Shown one piece after another: positions 8,132 through 17,433 of a DNA stretch of 64,000 bases. The translations under genes were made by a program, and so were the position numbers. The notes beneath the pieces are model-generated. The model was not told where the DNA came from and searched no databases. It was given only the letters and a program-made list of their open reading frames with translations. The stretch is from NCBI RefSeq assembly GCF_017811155.1, contig NZ_JACVCV010000003.1:124001-188000 (forward strand). Direction: 5' to 3'. Numbering within the stretch: position 1 is the stretch's first letter; every line of letters begins with the position of its first letter. This stretch comes from Lunatimonas salinarum (GTDB taxonomy: Bacteria > Bacteroidota > Bacteroidia > Cytophagales > Cyclobacteriaceae).

Positions 8132-9670
8132 TCAACCGGCCCATCCCTCCCTATCCAAACTTCGATACTGGATAGCCTCTGCCAAATGCTCCACCTTTAT
8201 CTGATCACTTGACGCGAGATCGGCGATGGTTTTCGAAACTTTCAAAATCCGGTCATAAGCACGAGCAGAAAGCCCCAATCGTTCCATAGCTGTCTTTAGC
8301 AGAGCTTTTCCGGCATCATTTATTGCACAAATTTCCTTGACCATGTGTGAGGGCATCATGGCATTGCAATAGATATCCCGCTGCCCTTCAAATCGGCTGA
8401 CCTGCCGCTCCCTCGCTCTAGTCACACGTTCCCTTATGGAGCTGCTTGACTCGGCTTTCCTGTTTGAGGTCATTTCATCAAACCGAACAGGCGTAACCTC
8501 CACGTGAAGATCTATGCGATCCAATAGGGGGCCACTGACCTTATTAAGGTATTTTTGAACCACACCAGGACCACAGACACACTCTTTCTCCGGATGGTTA
8601 TAGTACCCACATGGACAAGGATTCATGCTCGCAATGAGCATGAAGTTTGCCGGAAAATCGACTGACACCTTTGCACGTGAAATCGTCACTTTGCGCTCCT
8701 CCAATGGCTGGCGCATTACCTCTAGGACTGTACGCTTAAATTCGGGAAGCTCATCCAAAAACAAGACCCCATTATGCGACAGGGAAATTTCTCCGGGCTG
8801 TGGATTCCCTCCCCCGCCTACCAGGGCAACATCACTGATGGTATGATGCGGCGAGCGGAATGGCCGCTGGGCAATCAAGGATGCCTCTACCCCCAATTTC
8901 CCGGCCACCGAATGAATTTTGGTGGTCTCCAAGGCTTCATGCAAGCTAAGGGGAGGCAGAATAGAAGGCAATCGCTTGGCCAACATGGTCTTGCCTGCAC
9001 CGGGAGGCCCTATCATGATCACATTATGACCGCCTGCAGCAGCTATTTCCATTGCCCGCTTGATATTTTCCTGTCCCTGCACATCCGAAAAATCAAACTC
9101 GTAATCCGTTAGGGAATGATAAAAAATATCACGCGTATCGGTTACCGTCGGCTCGATATCTGCTTTCCCCTCTAAAAAATGAATGGCTTCCTCTAAGGTT
9201 TCCACTCCGATGATGTCAAGATTATTGACGATGGATGCCTCACCTGCATTTTCTTTCGGCAAAATAAACCCTCTAAAACCTCGCTTCCGACCTTCAATAG
9301 CTATTGGCAGTACTCCTTTAATCGGTCGAAGCTTGCCGTCCAATGAAAGCTCTCCCATGATGAGGTACTCCTCCAATGCAGGAAAAACCACCTGTTCCGA
9401 AGCCTGCAAAATCCCCATCGCAATCGGCAAATCATAGGAAGAACCTTCTTTTCTAATATCAGCAGGTGCAAGGTTCACGACTACTTTCTGTCTTGGCATG
9501 CGGTAACCAAAATACTTTAAGGCGGACTCCACACGCTGTTGGCTTTCCTTTACGGCACTATCCGGGAGGCCTACCATATAAAAGCTGGTCCCCTGCCCAA
9601 CGTTTACCTCGATGGTAATCAGCTTGGCATCTACACCGGATACAGCACTCCCAAAAGTCTTTGCAACCAT
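8132..9670 (-). CDS. YifB/ComM-family Mg-chelatase-like AAA+ ATPase
   Basis: A 512-residue protein with an N-terminal ChlI-type Lon-like domain (residues 20-160), an AAA+ core and a C-terminal Mg-chelatase domain. Walker A is GPPGAGKT at 221-228 and Walker B is VLFLDELPEF near 300. A cysteine cluster in NPCPCGYY...CVCGP suggests bound zinc. In proteobacteria, ComM is a branch-migration helicase that helps integrate DNA during natural transformation; the role in Bacteroidota is inferred from that family. It is a single gene followed leftward by about 220 non-coding bases. Confidence 0.92.
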   Translation of the reverse strand: MVAKTFGSAVSGVDAKLITIEVNVGQGTSFYMVGLPDSAVKESQQRVESALKYFGYRMPRQKVVVNLAPADIRKEGSSYDLPIAMGILQASEQVVFPALEEYLIMGELSLDGKLRPIKGVLPIAIEGRKRGFRGFILPKENAGEASIVNNLDIIGVETLEEAIHFLEGKADIEPTVTDTRDIFYHSLTDYEFDFSDVQGQENIKRAMEIAAAGGHNVIMIGPPGAGKTMLAKRLPSILPPLSLHEALETTKIHSVAGKLGVEASLIAQRPFRSPHHTISDVALVGGGGNPQPGEISLSHNGVLFLDELPEFKRTVLEVMRQPLEERKVTISRAKVSVDFPANFMLIASMNPCPCGYYNHPEKECVCGPGVVQKYLNKVSGPLLDRIDLHVEVTPVRFDEMTSNRKAESSSSIRERVTRARERQVSRFEGQRDIYCNAMMPSHMVKEICAINDAGKALLKTAMERLGLSARAYDRILKVSKTIADLASSDQIKVEHLAEAIQYRSLDREGWAG

Positions 9671-9735
9671 CTGAAAACTCGTTTAAATCCCTCAAAAACA
9701 AACTTAAGATAGGCAATTCTTCCAAAAAACAGTAA

Positions 9736-10104
9736 TCACTTAAAATTTTCCCTCGGCTTAATCACAGAAGACTCCCTATCGGCAGCTTCTCCCCCTTCCA
9801 ATTTCCTGTCAATTTTACCCAATTTAAGCTCTCTCTCGAGGTCAAAAACCATTGCTTTCAATTCCTTCTTTTCCATCTCAGCCTGACTTATCCTTTTTTC
9901 AAGGCGTCGCTTGACCATCGAAACCACCGCCCAAGATATCAGGTGCAACACTGTCCCCACCAAAAGCCAACCCACCACAGACCCCGACTGCAAAGGTATA
10001 TCCCACATTTTGTCATAGGTCAAAAAATAGACAAGCGCTACTCCAAAAAACAGTGCGCTGATAAGCTGAAATAAACTGTTTACCTTTTCCATAATCGTAG
10101 TCAA
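9736..10104 (-). CDS. Small two-helix membrane protein with a coiled coil
   Basis: A 122-residue protein (or 118 from the Met at 10092). Two membrane helices (about residues 12-30 and 40-62) precede a basic, heptad-rich stretch (RRLEKRISQAEMEKKELKAM, about 66-95) that should form a coiled coil. The tail is charged. The arrangement recalls LapA-like or phage-shock-like small membrane proteins, but I do not recognise a family. It lies between the RemB-like gene and yifB on the same strand. Confidence 0.65.
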   Translation of the reverse strand: MTTIMEKVNSLFQLISALFFGVALVYFLTYDKMWDIPLQSGSVVGWLLVGTVLHLISWAVVSMVKRRLEKRISQAEMEKKELKAMVFDLERELKLGKIDRKLEGGEAADRESSVIKPRENFK

Positions 10105-10265
10105 AATTGGTTTGGAATAACTAAGTTACTAAACTGGCACCATAGCGAAAAGGTTTTTCTTCTTCCACCTTACATATTCGGCAAATATACCCCAGGAAAC
10201 CACTCTAAAATCATTTGGGCATCTCCTAAGTGTCAACCCCTGCTATACTTCACCTCGTTGACCCG

Positions 10266-11939
10266 CTAGAAATTCGTGTCAAACCGAGCGAAATTAAGCC
10301 GCATAGACCCTTGAAAGAAACCGGTAAGTCCTGTGGATCCAGTATCTAGCTGTCGTTGGTTCCGGTAGGTATAACTCAAGTCAAAAAACAGGTTGTGCTT
10401 TAGCATGTAGCTTGCGACAAGGTTAGCTTGACTCACCCGGTTGGCCACTCCCTGACCAATCAGATTGCCAAAAAGTCCTGTACTGTTAATGGTTCTGTTT
10501 TTTAGTAAATCTCCCCCAAAGTTTGCGCTATCATCTGGATCCTCTCCAAAATACTGGTATAGAAATACACCTTGAAGGTTCAGTTTCGGAGCTGCTTGAA
10601 AGCGGACAATTCCGACACCTTCTCTAAAATTTGCCCCTAAGGGGTGCGTCAATGGGGTCCGGTAATTGGTAAACGACTGAAAATCGAACTTTTCCTGGTA
10701 GGTATAGGGTCTAGCCTGATTGTATTCTAGTTGGATATCAAGATGAGGAACACCAAATGCATCTATTGCCTTAAAGCCCGCTTGAAGACCATATTTGTTT
10801 CTACTGGACTTTCTGCCATCTATCCCAAAAAATTCCCCAAACACAAACTCATCCAATGCAAACTGCCCATACACCTGCATGCGCTTGGGAAGATTCCACT
10901 TGAGATCCATTCCCAGCATGACCTTATCCGGAGAGCCCAGCTGATGCTCCACCCATCTATAAAAAATTAATGGACTGAGGTAATTCCAATCGAATTGATT
11001 TGCCATAACCGACTCGAATACCCCGATGTTTAAGCGCTTCCCCAAATTCGCCGATAGGCGATGATGGCTAAACCACTTTTTGGGATAGCGGCCATCGGTA
11101 GGAAAACCCCGATCATATAATACATCGGCATTCAGCTGCGCCCAGAGGTTGGTCAAATTCAACTTCCATACTTTGGTGTTTACCTTTAGAAACATATACG
11201 GGTTGGAGAAATCGGAAAGAATCATCGAGCGGTATCCCTCCCCTACAAAATTACGATCCTGCCCAAATTGGATTGCAACATGTTCTGTAGCCTGAAAGGT
11301 GAGGTACCCCGTAGCCGAAAAAAAGTTATACCCAGTATCCCGGTATCTTTTCCAAAACCCCTCTCCCGGCACGGCACCATTTGATTGGGTATAATCCCGC
11401 ACCCAGGAGGGAAACCTAAGGTCGGTCGTTGCCAGAAAAGTATAAAAACCGATCTTCCGGTCCACACTACCCCTTACCTCCACGCCCCTGGTATTCCTAA
11501 ATCCAGAATCACCCACTCCCCGTTCATGTCCTGCCTGAAGATATAACACTGGATTCACGTGAAGATCGAAGGACTTATCTCGATAGTGATACAAATCAGA
11601 AGGTGTTCGATAAAACGGCCCCACGCCCTTTCCCTCCGATTCAGGGGCTCCATCAAACACAAATTCCCAACTGTCACGCAGAAGAAAATACAGGTTAAAT
11701 CTGTCCCTGGCGCTGTTCAATGAGGAGTCCGCCGACAGCTGATTCAAATAGACCGCCAAATGATCTCTGCGATAGGGCTTCATTCCTGTCTGAAAAGGTT
11801 CCGTAAATATTCCTCGCTTAACTTCATAGCGTTCTATCAGGTGATAGTAATCCCTATTGAAATTAACATAGGCGCTCTGCCCATAGGCCTCGACGGCAAG
11901 AAGTGCCATAAGTGATAAAAATAAAAATCGCTCCTTCAT
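10266..11939 (-). CDS. Wzi-family / gliding motility RemB-like outer-membrane protein
   Basis: A 557-residue protein with a Sec signal (MKERFLFLSLMALLAVEAYG, cleavage before QSAYVNFN). The mature protein is a long run of amphipathic strands such as VNPVLYLQAGHERG and YGQFALDEFVFG, ending in RLNFARFDTNF, consistent with an 18-strand-type barrel of the capsule-assembly Wzi family. In gliding Bacteroidota, RemB is a member of this family linked to surface motility. The motility assignment is an inference. It is a single gene with about 300 non-coding bases upstream. Confidence 0.7.
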   Translation of the reverse strand: MKERFLFLSLMALLAVEAYGQSAYVNFNRDYYHLIERYEVKRGIFTEPFQTGMKPYRRDHLAVYLNQLSADSSLNSARDRFNLYFLLRDSWEFVFDGAPESEGKGVGPFYRTPSDLYHYRDKSFDLHVNPVLYLQAGHERGVGDSGFRNTRGVEVRGSVDRKIGFYTFLATTDLRFPSWVRDYTQSNGAVPGEGFWKRYRDTGYNFFSATGYLTFQATEHVAIQFGQDRNFVGEGYRSMILSDFSNPYMFLKVNTKVWKLNLTNLWAQLNADVLYDRGFPTDGRYPKKWFSHHRLSANLGKRLNIGVFESVMANQFDWNYLSPLIFYRWVEHQLGSPDKVMLGMDLKWNLPKRMQVYGQFALDEFVFGEFFGIDGRKSSRNKYGLQAGFKAIDAFGVPHLDIQLEYNQARPYTYQEKFDFQSFTNYRTPLTHPLGANFREGVGIVRFQAAPKLNLQGVFLYQYFGEDPDDSANFGGDLLKNRTINSTGLFGNLIGQGVANRVSQANLVASYMLKHNLFFDLSYTYRNQRQLDTGSTGLTGFFQGSMRLNFARFDTNF

Positions 11940-12239
11940 ATCTACTGCATGCTAAAACCAACAAAGACCGACTCGGAGCCCCAAGATCAGCTTGCTATAG
12001 CGAATGTAAACTTTATCTCTGAGATCCAACCAACAACTAAAAGAATTTATCCAAAAAGGCTTGGAAACGAGCTATGAAAGCGATAAATTTGTGCCTCAAT
12101 TTAAGAAGAGCGAAAAATTGGTTTACCAAACTGCCTCAAATAGCCCACTACAGGCTGGTTGTGAACAGGCTGAAGTAATCCTATAAATCTACTTCCTCAG
12201 ATTGAAAGGCAATCGTTTGTGACAAAAAACAATAGAAAT
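11940..12239. other. Intergenic region between the RemB-like gene and rpmE
   Basis: 300 bases between divergent genes with no open frame worth calling. It holds a strong candidate promoter for rpmE and a leader of about 140 nt (described separately). I see no clear promoter for the leftward gene. Confidence 0.6.
12061..12239 (+). promoter_or_regulatory. Candidate rpmE promoter and long 5' leader
   Basis: TAAATTTG at 12084-12091 is a perfect -7 box and is preceded by TTGG at 12061-12064, about 20 bases away. Transcription from it would give an untranslated leader of roughly 140 nt. The leader contains a perfect 6-bp stem GAAGTA (12172-12177) with TACTTC (12190-12195), and its outer arms CTG and CAG can extend the stem past a bulge. 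Ribosomal protein leaders often mediate autoregulation; that role here is inference. Confidence 0.4.
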
Positions 12240-12485
12240 ATGAAAAAAGACATTCACCCTAATTACCGAGAGGTGGTTTTTCTAGACACTTCAAGCGAGT
12301 ATAAATTCCTCACCAAATCCACCATTGATACCAAAGAAACAATAGAGTGGGAAGATGGAAAAGAGTATCCTTTGGTGAAAATTGAAGTTAGCTCAGCATC
12401 TCATCCATTTTATACCGGCAAGAAAATGTTGCTGGATACTGCTGGAAGGGTAGAGAAATTCAACAAACGATACAAAAAGAATTAA
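12240..12485 (+). CDS. rpmE2: 50S ribosomal protein L31 type B
   Basis: An 81-residue ribosomal protein of the large subunit. The start is Met at 12240 ([14 protein letters not shown]); an in-frame alternative at 12219 is upstream and poorer. There is no CxxC zinc motif, which marks the type B, zinc-independent form standard in Bacteroidota. SHPFYTGK is the conserved core. It is monocistronic, ending in a strong terminator 29 bases downstream. Confidence 0.96.
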   Translation: MKKDIHPNYREVVFLDTSSEYKFLTKSTIDTKETIEWEDGKEYPLVKIEVSSASHPFYTGKKMLLDTAGRVEKFNKRYKKN

Positions 12486-12513
12486 TTTCCTTTCCCTTTA
12501 GGAAAGACTTTGG

Positions 12514-12547
12514 GTCTGTTGGAAGCTTATTCCAACAGACTTTTTTA
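12514..12547 (+). terminator. Strong rho-independent terminator after rpmE
   Basis: A perfect 11-bp stem pairs GTCTGTTGGAA (12514-12524) with TTCCAACAGAC (12530-12540) around a 5-nt loop and is followed by TTTTTTATTTTT. The next gene starts 11 bases later. Confidence 0.93.
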
Positions 12548-12557
12548 TTTTTGGGAT

Positions 12558-13757
12558 ATGGACTATTTTATTCTTTTTGAAGACCCAAAAATACGCGAAA
12601 ATCTACTCCCTATCACCTTCACCCGCCCGATAGCAGAAATACGGATAGGCATTTTGAAAATTTGCGAAAAATGGGAACGGCACCTAGGGGTTAAATCTGG
12701 GATTCTCGCCGCCCCCCATCTTAACGCAAAGTTCCCTTTCGAAAATAAGCCGGCCTGGATGATTAACGGATCCATCCTCCCTGATGCCAACTTGATAGAC
12801 CGCATACGTTCCTTAAAGACTACCGAATCCTTATGGCTGGGTGATGTATTAATAGCCATGTATTGCGAGAACCCAGTCAAATTTCATGAAACCGTCCACC
12901 ATGCGAAACAAAAATCCTCCTATGACGCCCCTATAGGCATGTTGAAGCATCTTTGGAATATTTTTCAGCTGAATGGCGATCAAATCCGGTCTGATTTCGA
13001 ACTCTTGACAAAACGAAGAATATCCGCAGGATGCGCAGATCCGTACACCCATATTTACCGGGAAGCAGAGGTATTTATAGAACCTGGAGCATCCATTAGA
13101 GCTTCAATAATCAATGCGGAAAACGGACCGGTGTACATTGGGAAAAATGTACAGATCATGGAAGGCGGGCTGATTAGAGGACCATTTGCCATTTGCGAGG
13201 ATGCCGTACTAAGCATGGGGGCAAAGATGCGGGGCGATACCACCATAGGACCCAAGTGCAAGGTAGGTGGCGAAGTTTCCAACTCGGTATTTCAAGGGTA
13301 CAGTAACAAGTCCCACGATGGCTATCTTGGCAACTCGGTGATAGGGGAATGGTGTAATCTGGGAGCCAATACCAACACATCCAACTTAAAAAATAACCAC
13401 AGCAATATCCGGGTATGGAGCTATCCGAAAGAAGATTTCATGGATTCCGGGCTTCAGTTTTGCGGTTCCTTCATTGGTGACCACAGTAAGATGGGAATCA
13501 GCAGCATGCTTAATTCCGGTACCGTGATAGGTGTCGGCGCAAACGTTTTTGGAGAAGGTTTTCCAAAAAAAATGGTTCCTTCTTTTGCTTGGGGTGGCCC
13601 TACCGGTTTTAGCACCTTCAAACTCAAGAAATTTGAGGAAACGGCCGCAAAAGCGATGGCGCTAAAAGGCATGACCTTTTCCGAAACCGAAAGGGCGGTC
13701 TTGCAGGCGGTTTTCGAAATGACTCGTCCTTATAGGATTTGGGATAAGGATTTTTAG
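12558..13757 (+). CDS. GlmU-like putative sugar nucleotidyltransferase with left-handed beta-helix
   Basis: A 399-residue protein from Met at 12558, which sits just after the rpmE terminator. The N-terminus (ILFEDPKIRENLLPITFTRP) matches the Bacteroidota GlmU-like family with a degenerate nucleotidyltransferase domain. From about residue 190, hexapeptide repeats (VYIGKNVQIMEGGLI, MGAKMRGDTTIGPKCKVGG) form a left-handed beta-helix as in acyltransferases. It may act on a sugar nucleotide; the substrate is unknown. The true bifunctional GlmU has a canonical pyrophosphorylase loop that is not obvious here. Confidence 0.85.
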   Translation: MDYFILFEDPKIRENLLPITFTRPIAEIRIGILKICEKWERHLGVKSGILAAPHLNAKFPFENKPAWMINGSILPDANLIDRIRSLKTTESLWLGDVLIAMYCENPVKFHETVHHAKQKSSYDAPIGMLKHLWNIFQLNGDQIRSDFELLTKRRISAGCADPYTHIYREAEVFIEPGASIRASIINAENGPVYIGKNVQIMEGGLIRGPFAICEDAVLSMGAKMRGDTTIGPKCKVGGEVSNSVFQGYSNKSHDGYLGNSVIGEWCNLGANTNTSNLKNNHSNIRVWSYPKEDFMDSGLQFCGSFIGDHSKMGISSMLNSGTVIGVGANVFGEGFPKKMVPSFAWGGPTGFSTFKLKKFEETAAKAMALKGMTFSETERAVLQAVFEMTRPYRIWDKDF

Positions 13758-13766
13758 CTATTTTTG
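13738..13766 (+). promoter_or_regulatory. holB promoter
   Basis: TTTG at 13738-13741, 17 bases, then TATTTTTG at 13759-13766 is an exact fit to the Bacteroidota promoter TTTG-N17-TAnnTTTG. It overlaps the end of the preceding gene (stop at 13757) and lies 11 bases ahead of the holB start. Confidence 0.65.
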
Positions 13767-13777
13767 CAGCGATAACT

Positions 13778-14899
13778 ATGCTATTTTCATCAATTCCCGG
13801 ACTATCCGAAACCAAATCAAAGCTCATTCAGGCTATGAGGCAAGACCACCTCGCCCACGCCCTGCTATTTCATGGACCCGAGGGTAGTGCCGCGCTTCCG
13901 TTGGCATTGGCCTTAGCCACCTATGTCAATTGCGAGAGGCCAGGCGATGCGGATTCTTGCGGACAATGCCCCGCCTGCCAAAAAGCGGCCAAATTGGTTC
14001 ATCCGGACGTAAATTTCGTTTTTCCACTAGGCGGTAGTTCCAAAAACGACGACGTGGCCGACACCAAGGTCGACCACCTGAAAGCTTGGCGCACTTTTGT
14101 GTTTGATAACCCGTACAGTAACCTTCACGACTGGGCGGTTGCCGCCGGATTTGAAAAAGGATTGAACATCTCAAAGGGAGTCGCAAAGCAAATAATCCAA
14201 ACCCTCTCATTGAAATCCTTTGAAGGGGGTTATAAAACCATGGTGATTTGGTGTCCCGAGTTGATGCATCCTGCTTCTGCGAATGCCCTGTTAAAGATCC
14301 TGGAAGAACCTCCGGAAAAGACACTGTTCCTGATGGTATCCCACCATCCGGATCACCTGCTCACCACGATACTGTCCCGAACACAAAAAATATTGGTCAG
14401 GGCATTTACCGATGAGGAAATCATCCCTGAGCTCCTTCGCAGGGAGCTTTGCGCTGAGACAACCGCTCACCAAATCGCCACCTTAGCAGACGGTTCCCTT
14501 AGAGAAGCCTTCTTGCTGGCAGAAGATGCGAAAGATGAACATACCTCAACCGTAAGAGACTGGTTAAGGGTTTGTTACAGTAAAGACATAAACGCGATTT
14601 GTTCAATCGTTGAAAATCTTGCCGCTCTTTCCAAGGAAAACCAAAAAACATTGCTCTTGACCGCTATCAATGTGCTTAGAGAGTGCCTGTTGGATAAAAG
14701 TCAGCTAACCCGAATGATGCGGACGCCGGAATCTGAGCGCGAGTTTATCCAAAAGCTGGCAACCAACGTTTTGACCAGCGAAAAGATCAATCAGATTTAC
14801 GAAAAAATGGGAGATGCCCATTATCATATAGAGCGCAACGCCAATTCAAAGGTTCTATTTATGGAACTGACATTTGCTGTTGCTAGAATTCTGAGGTAA
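13778..14899 (+). CDS. holB: DNA polymerase III subunit delta'
   Basis: A 373-residue clamp-loader subunit. The zinc-binding cysteines are Cys52, Cys61, Cys64 and Cys67 (NCERPGDADSCGQCPAC). The P-loop position reads HGPEGSAALPLA and lacks the Lys-Thr of Walker A, as expected of the non-hydrolysing delta' subunit. The sensor region with MHPASANALLKILEEPP is well conserved. It is followed 8 bases later by the retropepsin-like gene. Confidence 0.93.
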   Translation: MLFSSIPGLSETKSKLIQAMRQDHLAHALLFHGPEGSAALPLALALATYVNCERPGDADSCGQCPACQKAAKLVHPDVNFVFPLGGSSKNDDVADTKVDHLKAWRTFVFDNPYSNLHDWAVAAGFEKGLNISKGVAKQIIQTLSLKSFEGGYKTMVIWCPELMHPASANALLKILEEPPEKTLFLMVSHHPDHLLTTILSRTQKILVRAFTDEEIIPELLRRELCAETTAHQIATLADGSLREAFLLAEDAKDEHTSTVRDWLRVCYSKDINAICSIVENLAALSKENQKTLLLTAINVLRECLLDKSQLTRMMRTPESEREFIQKLATNVLTSEKINQIYEKMGDAHYHIERNANSKVLFMELTFAVARILR

Positions 14900-14907
14900 A
14901 CCAGCCG

Positions 14908-15360
14908 ATGAAAAAAACAGTAGGTAGAAGGGAAAAAATAAGCCTTCCGGAATGGGGTATTTCCGGCATTAGTGGAAAAGTCGACACAGGTGCTTACACC
15001 AGTTCGATCCATTCTACATTTGCAGAAATGGTGGATATAGCCGGAGGAAGTAAACTGAGATTTACGGTTTTGGATCCAAAAAACCCGAGGTATACGGGAA
15101 AAGTCATTGAAACCGACACCTTTTCTGTCAAGAGCGTAAAGAACTCTTTCGGGCAGGCAGAGGTTCGCTATCAGGTTTTTACCACGGTAGAGTTATTTGG
15201 CGAGAGGTTTGAAGCTTCCTTTACCCTTTCTGATCGCAGCAAAATGAGAAATCAAGTATTGTTGGGGCGCAAACTTCTAAAAGGACGGTTTGTAGTGGAT
15301 GTAGAACTGACTAACCAATCACTTAAGGCGCTCAAAACCAGCAAGAATAAAAAACAATGA
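14908..15360 (+). CDS. Retropepsin-like 'ATP-dependent zinc protease' family protein
   Basis: A 150-residue single-domain aspartic-protease fold. Asp26 lies in [13 protein letters not shown], the family's active-site motif. The later segment with [16 protein letters not shown] is also typical. Members are commonly adjacent to rimK, and here the stop overlaps the rimK start by 4 bases. In Pseudomonas, the related RimB works with RimK in controlling glutamylation of ribosomal protein S6; that role is inferred here. Confidence 0.85.
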   Translation: MKKTVGRREKISLPEWGISGISGKVDTGAYTSSIHSTFAEMVDIAGGSKLRFTVLDPKNPRYTGKVIETDTFSVKSVKNSFGQAEVRYQVFTTVELFGERFEASFTLSDRSKMRNQVLLGRKLLKGRFVVDVELTNQSLKALKTSKNKKQ

Positions 15361-16265
15361 AAATAGCGGTATTATCCAGAAACTCCCACCTATACTCCAC
15401 TAGAAGGATCATGCAGGCTATACAGGAGGCCGGCCATGAGGGGAAAGTAATAGACCACTCTCTCTGCGACCTGGTCATCGAACAGGAGGGCCCCTCCATC
15501 ATCTACAAAGGGGAAAAACTCGAAGGGATAGACGCTATTATCCCTAGGATCGGTGCTTCAGTCACGTTTTATGGCACGGCAGTTGTCCGTCAGTTTGAGC
15601 TGATCGGTACCTTTTCAGCCGTGGAATCACAGGCGATTGTCCGAAGCCGCGACAAACTCCGAAGCCTACAGATACTTTCAAGAGAAGGACTGGGGATGCC
15701 AAAAACCGCCTTTACCAACTTCTCAAAGGGCGGTGAAAAACAGCTGGTAGAGCGAGTGGGTGGAGCGCCATTGGTCATCAAGCTTCTGGAGGGAACCCAA
15801 GGGTTAGGCGTGGTACTCGCCGAGACCAAAAAAGCCGGCCAATCAGTCATTGAGGCATTTCACGGACTCAAAGCGCGGATCATTGTGCAGGAGTTTATCA
15901 AAGAAGCCAAAGGGGCGGACATTCGGGCGTTTATAATCAACAATAAAGTTGTAGGCGCCATGAAGCGACAGGGCGCTGAAGGCGAGTTTCGCTCCAACCT
16001 ACATCGAGGAGGTAAAGCGACTGTGATCAAGTTGAGCAAAGAGGAAAAAACAGCCGCATTGAATGCCGCAAAAGCACTTGGACTTTCTATTGCCGGAGTA
16101 GATATGCTGCAGTCTTCACGCGGCCCATTAATTCTGGAAGTCAACAGTTCCCCTGGACTAGAAGGTATTGAAAAAGCCACAGGAATCAATATTGCAGGAA
16201 AAATCATTGAATTTGTGGAAGAATCGGTGGTCAGAAATGCCCAAAAGAAGAAGAAATACCATTAA
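15357..16265 (+). CDS. rimK: RimK-family ATP-grasp ligase (S6 glutamate ligase)
   Basis: A 302-residue ATP-grasp enzyme that adds glutamate residues to the C-terminus of ribosomal protein S6. The N-terminus MKIAVLSRN is diagnostic. The ATP-grasp domain shows [15 protein letters not shown] (about residues 139-153), the metal-binding [13 protein letters not shown] (about 259-271) and the [11 protein letters not shown] loop. Translational coupling with the retropepsin-like gene (ATGA overlap) supports a joint function. About 106 non-coding bases separate it from hemC. Confidence 0.93.
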   Translation: MKIAVLSRNSHLYSTRRIMQAIQEAGHEGKVIDHSLCDLVIEQEGPSIIYKGEKLEGIDAIIPRIGASVTFYGTAVVRQFELIGTFSAVESQAIVRSRDKLRSLQILSREGLGMPKTAFTNFSKGGEKQLVERVGGAPLVIKLLEGTQGLGVVLAETKKAGQSVIEAFHGLKARIIVQEFIKEAKGADIRAFIINNKVVGAMKRQGAEGEFRSNLHRGGKATVIKLSKEEKTAALNAAKALGLSIAGVDMLQSSRGPLILEVNSSPGLEGIEKATGINIAGKIIEFVEESVVRNAQKKKKYH

Positions 16266-16371
16266 TTGAAATATCCATGACGGATCTGCCAACATACAGC
16301 GGGATGACTACCCTGCGATCGGTCGGCAGGCGTAAATCCGTTGTGCCCCATGGAAAAACACTCGTAGATAA

Positions 16372-17307
16372 ATGAAACCCATTAGAATAGGAACCAGAGG
16401 CAGCAAGTTGGCCTTATACCAAGCTCATTACGTGGCAGACTTATTGGCTAAGCAGGGACTTGGAACAGATATTGTAATCATTGACACCAAAGGCGATCAA
16501 ATACTGGATGTAGCCATTTCGAAAATTGGAAGTAAAGGGGTATTTACAGAAGAGCTGGAAATTCAGTTAGCAAAGGGGGTCATAGATATCGCTGTACACA
16601 GTGCAAAAGACATGCAGTCTACCCTTCCTGACGGGTTTGAATTAATCGCATTTACTGTGCGGGAACGTACCAACGACGTGATCATTAGCCACCGACCGGA
16701 TATTCATCTGAGCAACCCCGCAATCCATACCGTACTGGGAACTTCTTCTACCCGAAGGGTGGCCACGCTGAAGCATTTCTACCCCCACGTCCAAACGACC
16801 GAGATTCGCGGAAACTTACAAACCCGCATTGCAAAGATGGAAGCGGGGGCCTGCGACGCACTGCTACTCGCTTATGCGGGCGTACACCGAATGGGTTATG
16901 ATCACCTTATCAGGCACGTGCTACCGCTTGAGGAGTTCACTCCGGCGGTGGGGCAGGGTACCATTGCCATCGAGGCATTTGAAGGCTTGGATGGTCAGCT
17001 ACGCAAACAAATCATTCAGGCGGTGCATGACCCAACTACGGGATATTGCCTACGCGCCGAACGAAGCTACTTAAAAGAACTGGATGGTGGGTGCAGTATA
17101 CCAATTTTCGCACTCGGAACTTATGCTGAAGGGGAGGTGACGCTAAAGGGAGGCATCGTAAGCTTGGACGGAAGTAAGCGAGTAGAAAAACAGGTATGCG
17201 GCCCCATTGATGAAGCCGAAGCGTTGGGAAGAACCCTTGCGGGACAAGTACTCGCTGCCGGGGGGAAAGAAATATTGTCTAAAATCAGAATACAATTAGC
17301 TAAATAA
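16372..17307 (+). CDS. hemC: Hydroxymethylbilane synthase (porphobilinogen deaminase)
   Basis: Joins four porphobilinogen units into hydroxymethylbilane in haem synthesis. The product is 311 residues, full length. The dipyrromethane cofactor attaches to Cys241 in LDGGCSIP and the catalytic Asp is Asp80 in AVHSAKD. The substrate-binding stretch GTSSTRR (123-129) is intact. It appears to be monocistronic or loosely linked to rimK upstream. Confidence 0.97.
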   Translation: MKPIRIGTRGSKLALYQAHYVADLLAKQGLGTDIVIIDTKGDQILDVAISKIGSKGVFTEELEIQLAKGVIDIAVHSAKDMQSTLPDGFELIAFTVRERTNDVIISHRPDIHLSNPAIHTVLGTSSTRRVATLKHFYPHVQTTEIRGNLQTRIAKMEAGACDALLLAYAGVHRMGYDHLIRHVLPLEEFTPAVGQGTIAIEAFEGLDGQLRKQIIQAVHDPTTGYCLRAERSYLKELDGGCSIPIFALGTYAEGEVTLKGGIVSLDGSKRVEKQVCGPIDEAEALGRTLAGQVLAAGGKEILSKIRIQLAK

Positions 17308-17433
17308 AACCGAGCCTGCCTACCGGAAACACAGGCTTGGCATTGAAATCACACACTGAGATGACCATTCATAAAATGACCGGAGACCTGCCCATAGGCA
17401 AGTATCTGAACATCAAAAATCAATTATAAACAG

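Noticed and set aside
13778-13900. A broken Walker A in holB as a sign of a pseudogene
   Set aside because: Delta' subunits normally lack ATPase activity, and the rest of the protein, including the zinc cysteines, is intact.
17313-17337. A terminator after hemC (AGCCTG/CAGGCT hairpin)
   Set aside because: The stem is only 6 bp with a 13-base loop and no U run follows.
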